From: Roseibium album
GTDB taxonomy: Bacteria; Pseudomonadota; Alphaproteobacteria; Rhizobiales; Stappiaceae
Length of the DNA stretch: 64,000 bases
NCBI RefSeq assembly: GCF_001404515.1
Contig: NZ_CXWE01000002.1
Location: forward strand, 1 to 64,000
Direction of reading: 5' to 3'
The number at the start of each line of letters is the position of its first letter. Position 1 is the first letter of the stretch. The notes beneath the pieces are model-generated. The model made no database searches. It saw only the letters and a list, made by a program, of their open reading frames with translations, and had not been told where the DNA came from. Positions 60,359 to 64,000 of the stretch are shown here, piece by piece. Both the position numbers and the translations under genes were made by a program.

Positions 60359-60494
60359 CGTAATAGCAAGTTTAGATCGGGTGGATCACCAATTGGAATT
60401 GGCGCAGTCGTCAGTATTTGGTTAGTTCATCAGACGAAATGCCAATTCATCTCCGGATCTTCTCGGAACGTCGCGTGAATGTATTCAAGATCCG

Positions 60495-60514
60495 AATGAA
60501 TTGTAAATCAAATT
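60495..60514. promoter_or_regulatory. Second copy of the AATGAATTG(A/T)AAATCAA motif
   Basis: AATGAATTG-T-AAATCAAATT matches the motif at 51509-51528 in 17 of 20 positions. It lies 68 bp upstream of the acyl-CoA dehydrogenase start. Probably a shared regulator site. Confidence 0.5.
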
Positions 60515-60581
60515 GGATTAGTGCGCTGCAAAATTCCACCCTAGATTTGCGCCAAATTTGTCGAATACAGGACATCGCCGC

Positions 60582-61745
60582 ATGGCATTGGAATTCCCCA
60601 AATCTCCATGGATGAACGAGGAACTGCTTCTTCTTGAGGATGCGTGCCGGCAGTTCTACGAACGCGAATGCGTCCCGCATTATGAGGAATGGGAAGCGCG
60701 CGGTGATGTCGGCCGGAAAATTTGGGAAAAGGCAGGCCAGATGGGTCTGCTCGGCGCCGAGGTTCCGGAAGCTTATGGCGGACCGGGCGGAAGTTTCGCC
60801 CACGACGCCGTCATTGCCTACCAGGGCAATCTTGCAGGCATCGACGGGTGGGGCGGTGGCCTGCACAACTCCATTGTCATTCCATACATCATCGACTACG
60901 GCTCCGAAGAACAGAAGCAAAATCTGTTACCGAAACTGGTCAGTGGAGAGCTGATTGGCGCAATTGCGATGACCGAGCCCGGAGCTGGATCGGATCTGCA
61001 GGCGATCAAGACCAGCGCCATCAAGGACGGCAACCACTACAGGATTTCAGGATCAAAGACCTTCATTACGAACGGGGCTCTTGCAAATCTTGTCATTGTC
61101 GTCGCGAAAACCGATCCAAAAACGGGCGGCAGGGGAATATCGCTGTTCCTGGTGGAGACTGACACTGTTGAAGGTTTCAGGCGCGGCCGCAACCTGGACA
61201 AGCTCGGAATGAAGTCCAACGACACATCCGAAATGTTTTTCGACGACATGCGGGTTCCTGCATCCGCACTCCTGGGCAGCGAAGAGGGCCAGGGGTTTGT
61301 GCAGATGATGCAGCAACTTCCCCAGGAGCGTCTTCTTATCGGCGTTTATGCGGTGGCCCGAATGGAGCGCGCGCTCCGTTTGACACTGGATTACGTGTCG
61401 GAAAGGTCTGCTTTCGGCAGAAAGATTTCTGAATTTCAGAACACCGAATTCGTTCTTGCGGAATGTGCGTCCGAGGCGACGGTTGCCAAGGTCTTTCTGG
61501 ATCATTGCATTTCGGAACACCTGGAAGGCCGGTTGTCGACGGAAAAGGCATCGATGGCCAAATACTGGCTGACCGATCTCCAGGCCAGGATCATCGACAG
61601 ATGTCTCCAGCTTTTCGGCGGTTACGGTGTGATGAGCGAATATCCGATCGAACGCATGTATCGCGACAACAGGATTGAACGCATCTACGCCGGCACCAAC
61701 GAAATCATGAAAGTCGTGATCGCCCGTGGACTTTTCAGGGACTGA
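60582..61745 (+). CDS. Acyl-CoA dehydrogenase
   Basis: A 387-residue acyl-CoA dehydrogenase, short to medium-chain type. FAD loop IAMTEPGAGSD, C-terminal FGGYGVMSEYPIERMYRD and the IYAGTNEIMK motif; at the position often occupied by the catalytic Glu (YEGTNQ) is Ala, so the base may be elsewhere as in isovaleryl/long-chain types. Start ATG 60582 with AGGA upstream. It is the first gene of a plus-strand run with the crotonase and the selenium-binding-family gene. Confidence 0.92.
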   Translation: MALEFPKSPWMNEELLLLEDACRQFYERECVPHYEEWEARGDVGRKIWEKAGQMGLLGAEVPEAYGGPGGSFAHDAVIAYQGNLAGIDGWGGGLHNSIVIPYIIDYGSEEQKQNLLPKLVSGELIGAIAMTEPGAGSDLQAIKTSAIKDGNHYRISGSKTFITNGALANLVIVVAKTDPKTGGRGISLFLVETDTVEGFRRGRNLDKLGMKSNDTSEMFFDDMRVPASALLGSEEGQGFVQMMQQLPQERLLIGVYAVARMERALRLTLDYVSERSAFGRKISEFQNTEFVLAECASEATVAKVFLDHCISEHLEGRLSTEKASMAKYWLTDLQARIIDRCLQLFGGYGVMSEYPIERMYRDNRIERIYAGTNEIMKVVIARGLFRD

Positions 61746-61748
61746 GAG

Positions 61749-62543
61749 ATGTCAGGAGAACACATTCTGTTCGAAACGCGGGTCGGCAGCCTTGCCCGCC
61801 TGACGCTCAACCGGCCGGCCGCGCGAAACAGCCTGTCGGTCGCGATGCTCGAACAATTGCATGATGGGATATTGCGTCTCGGAGAAACTCCGGATGTTCA
61901 CGTCATCATCCTGTCCGGTACCGGGCCTGCATTTTGTGCCGGCCATGATCTCAGGGAACTTACTGCCGCGCGTCTGCAGCCGGACAAGGGGCAGTCCTTT
62001 TTTCAGGAAACGATGAGCAAGTGTTCGCAGTTGATGACGGCAATTGTCCATTGTCCCAAACCCGTGATTGCACAGGTACACGGCATCGCGACTGCCGCCG
62101 GAGCACAACTGGTGGCCAGTTGCGATCTCGCGGTCGCGGAACGGGGAGCCCGATTTGCGACCCCTGGCGTCAATATCGGGTTGTTCTGCTCGACACCCAT
62201 GGTGGCGCTGTCTCGCAATGTCTCGCGCAAGGCAGCAATGGAGCTTCTGTTGACTGGTGAAATGATCGAGGCGGACGAGGCAAGACGCATCGGCCTGATA
62301 AACCGGATTGCCGAAACCGGATCGCTTGAGGAGGTAACGGAAGACCTGGCTGCCCAGATCGCCTCGAAGGCACCTGCCACGCTCAGGATAGGCAAGGAGG
62401 CGTTTTATCGCCAAATTGAAATGCCGCTCACCGAGGCCTACAGTTTTGCTTCGCAAGTGATGACGGTCAACATGATGCTACCGGATGCCGAGGAAGGGAT
62501 TTCGGCTTTTCTGGAAAAACGCGAAGCGAACTGGCAGCGTTAG
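61749..62543 (+). CDS. Crotonase-family protein resembling ECHDC3
   Basis: A 264-residue crotonase. The oxyanion loops FCAGHDLREL and HGIATAAGAQL are intact. The GVNIGLFCSTPMVALSRNVSRKAAMELL stretch is characteristic of the ECHDC3 branch; the first catalytic Glu position is Gly, while the second is Glu in AMELL. Classic hydration is therefore doubtful. It begins 3 bp after the dehydrogenase stop. In context it may act on a CoA ester made from the region D acid, or hydrolyse or isomerise it. Confidence 0.9.
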   Translation: MSGEHILFETRVGSLARLTLNRPAARNSLSVAMLEQLHDGILRLGETPDVHVIILSGTGPAFCAGHDLRELTAARLQPDKGQSFFQETMSKCSQLMTAIVHCPKPVIAQVHGIATAAGAQLVASCDLAVAERGARFATPGVNIGLFCSTPMVALSRNVSRKAAMELLLTGEMIEADEARRIGLINRIAETGSLEEVTEDLAAQIASKAPATLRIGKEAFYRQIEMPLTEAYSFASQVMTVNMMLPDAEEGISAFLEKREANWQR

Positions 62544-62588
62544 TGAATGACGCGGACCATCATAACAAATGGCGGGAGTAATTGACGA

Positions 62589-63944
62589 ATGGCGAAAGCA
62601 TGTTGCGGACCAGGCTATGCGAGTCCCGCTGAAGCGATGCAGGCCCCACGTGAAAAACTTCTCTATACGATCGCGATTTACACGGGCACCGGCATCCAGA
62701 AACCGGACTATCTGTGTACGATCGACGCCGACCCTGAGAGTCCGACCTATTCGCAGGTGATCAGTCGGCTGGAGATGCCCGGCATTGGCGATGAGTTGCA
62801 CCACATGGGCTGGAACGCCTGCTCTTCTTGCCATGACGATGAAAACATGGAACGCAAGTATCTGATCGTGCCCGGTGTCCGGTCAACAAATCTGCACATC
62901 GTCGACTGCGGCACGGATCCGCGCAATCCGACCCTCTTCAAGGTTATCGAAGGGTCCGAGATCAAAGCCACGACCAATCTGTCGGCGCCTCACACCGTGC
63001 ACTGCCTCGGGTCTGAAATCATTATCTCCATGCTGGGAGATGCCCAGGGCAATGCACCTGGTGGATATCTTCATCTGGACAAGGAATTCAACATCATCGG
63101 CCGGTGGGAAAACTCCATGGGCGAGATCAAGTTCGGTTACGATTTCTGGTACCAGCCTCGGCACAATGTGATGGTTTCATCCGAATGGGCCGCCCCAAAC
63201 ACCTTCATGCCGGGATTTGACCTGGAGGAGGTCGGACATCTCAAGTATGGCCGCGAATTGCATTTCTGGGACTTCGAGAAGAAGGAACCAAGGCAAACCA
63301 TGTATCTCGGGGAAGACGGTCTCATTCCTCTTGAAGTTCGCTTTCACCACAATCCCGACAGCAGCCATGGTTTCGTCGGCGCTGCCCTGTCCGCCAATAT
63401 CATCCACTGGTGGAAAGACACGGCCGGAGAATGGCAGTGGGAAAAAATCGTCGACGTTGACAACGAGCCGCATCCGGACTGGCCGATCCCGATCCCGGGC
63501 GTAATCTCGGTCATTCTTCTATCCATGGACGACCGGTTTCTCTACCTGTGCAACTGGCTCCATGGAGACATAAGGCAATATGACATTTCCGATCCGCACA
63601 AGCCGGTTTTGACGGGACAGGTCTGGATGGGCGGATTGCTTGGAAAAGCTCCGGAAGTCAACGGCGTCAAGGTAACCGGTGGTCCGCAGATGATCCAACT
63701 CAGTCTGGACGGGAAACGGCTATTTGTGACCACGTCCCTCTTTTCGACCTGGGACAATCAGTTCTACCCGGAGATCCGGACCAATGGCGGTTGCATGCTG
63801 ATGGTCAATTGCGACACGGAAAACGGAGGGATGGAAATCGATCCGGACTTTGTGGTCGACTTCGGCAAGGAACCGAATGGCCCGAGCCGGTGTCATGAAA
63901 CGCGCTACCCGGGCGGCGACTGTACAAGTGATATCTGGATATGA
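62589..63944 (+). CDS. Selenium-binding protein SBP56 / methanethiol-oxidase family
   Basis: A 451-residue beta-propeller protein, close over its full length to human SELENBP1. CCGPGY at 5-10, HHMGWNACSSC (71-81) with the Cys pair, GYDFWYQPRHNVMVSSEWAAPN near 182-203, and RYPGGDCTSDIWI at the end. The family oxidises methanethiol to formaldehyde, H2S and H2O2 using copper. No export signal is visible, so it is cytoplasmic unlike some bacterial MtoX. Directly after the crotonase gene, so it may handle a thiol released in region D, or have another thiol substrate (inference). Confidence 0.9.
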   Translation: MAKACCGPGYASPAEAMQAPREKLLYTIAIYTGTGIQKPDYLCTIDADPESPTYSQVISRLEMPGIGDELHHMGWNACSSCHDDENMERKYLIVPGVRSTNLHIVDCGTDPRNPTLFKVIEGSEIKATTNLSAPHTVHCLGSEIIISMLGDAQGNAPGGYLHLDKEFNIIGRWENSMGEIKFGYDFWYQPRHNVMVSSEWAAPNTFMPGFDLEEVGHLKYGRELHFWDFEKKEPRQTMYLGEDGLIPLEVRFHHNPDSSHGFVGAALSANIIHWWKDTAGEWQWEKIVDVDNEPHPDWPIPIPGVISVILLSMDDRFLYLCNWLHGDIRQYDISDPHKPVLTGQVWMGGLLGKAPEVNGVKVTGGPQMIQLSLDGKRLFVTTSLFSTWDNQFYPEIRTNGGCMLMVNCDTENGGMEIDPDFVVDFGKEPNGPSRCHETRYPGGDCTSDIWI

Positions 63945-64000
63945 CCAAGGTCACCGTCACGCTGGCCAACCGGCAAGGCCAGACATTTGAGGTCGATCCT
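63941..64000 (+). CDS. N-terminus of a further gene, possibly a 2Fe-2S ferredoxin-like protein (truncated by window)
   Basis: ATG at 63941 overlaps the SBP56-family stop in ATGA. The 20 visible residues start MTKVTVTLANRQGQTFEV, which resembles the beta-strand start of plant-type 2Fe-2S ferredoxins. No cluster ligands are within the window, so the family is tentative. It is coupled to the methanethiol-oxidase-family gene and could be an electron carrier for it. Confidence 0.5.
   Translation, partial: MTKVTVTLANRQGQTFEVDP

Overview
The window reads as a high-GC alphaproteobacterial chromosome or large replicon. The cues are SorC/EryD-type regulators, an EryA-like kinase, CUT1 ABC transporters with paired ATPases, a tripartite tricarboxylate (Tct) transporter, and tightly overlapping ATGA/TGATG genes. 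A marine Hyphomicrobiales/Rhodobacterales lineage (Roseibium-like) is my best guess; this is inference, not proof. I see no rRNA, tRNA, insertion sequence, phage gene or CRISPR array. The whole window is a nutrient-acquisition region with four carbohydrate-type systems (one CUT2 and two CUT1 ABC transporters, one TTT transporter) and their catabolic genes.

Region A (about 190-20,465) is one regulon. Three divergent promoter regions (about 4.7, 9.0 and 19.7 kb) carry copies of a 16-bp palindrome, GTAACTA-N2-TAGTTAC. The only dedicated regulator nearby is a TetR/RutR-like gene at 19.8 kb. The regulon joins a CUT2 sugar ABC transporter (binding protein, one double ATPase, two permeases) to a zinc alcohol dehydrogenase, cupin, aldehyde dehydrogenase, GMC oxidoreductase, two aldo/keto reductases and a sugar-phosphate-isomerase-like TIM barrel. 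It also contains a full CoA-ester module: CoA-transferase, acyl-CoA dehydrogenase, crotonase, MaoC hydratase and SDR. I do not recognise the substrate. A carbohydrate-like or alicyclic polyol molecule degraded through CoA thioesters is the simplest reading.

Region B (20,535-32,520) is a polyol or sugar system. A SorC regulator and an FGGY kinase are divergent from an operon holding an AraM-type (sn-glycerol-1-phosphate dehydrogenase family) enzyme, HAD phosphatase, class II aldolase, CUT1 ABC transporter, SDR and MsmX/UgpC ATPase. An inositol-monophosphatase-family gene lies downstream. The logic kinase, polyol-phosphate dehydrogenase, aldolase is an inference.

Region C (32,531-46,371) is a single minus-strand operon led by an EryD-like SorC regulator. 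It holds a CUT1 transporter with two different ATPases, an EryA-like FGGY kinase, a GlpD/EryB-like FAD dehydrogenase, a 2-hydroxyacid dehydrogenase, a class II aldolase, a second FGGY kinase and a NagD-type HAD hydrolase. It repeats the logic of region B with a flavin dehydrogenase.

Region D (47,010-64,000) contains two paralogous pairs of a ThDP-dependent enzyme and a transthyretin/5-hydroxyisourate-hydrolase-like protein. One pair sits with an FMN 2-hydroxyacid oxidase, the other with a GlcD-type FAD oxidase, a TauD-type dioxygenase and a TctABC transporter. Two LysR regulators are present. On the plus strand follow an acyl-CoA dehydrogenase, an ECHDC3-like crotonase, a SELENBP1/methanethiol-oxidase-family protein and the start of a further gene (ferredoxin-like) cut by the window edge. 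This is the part most likely to be an undescribed pathway.
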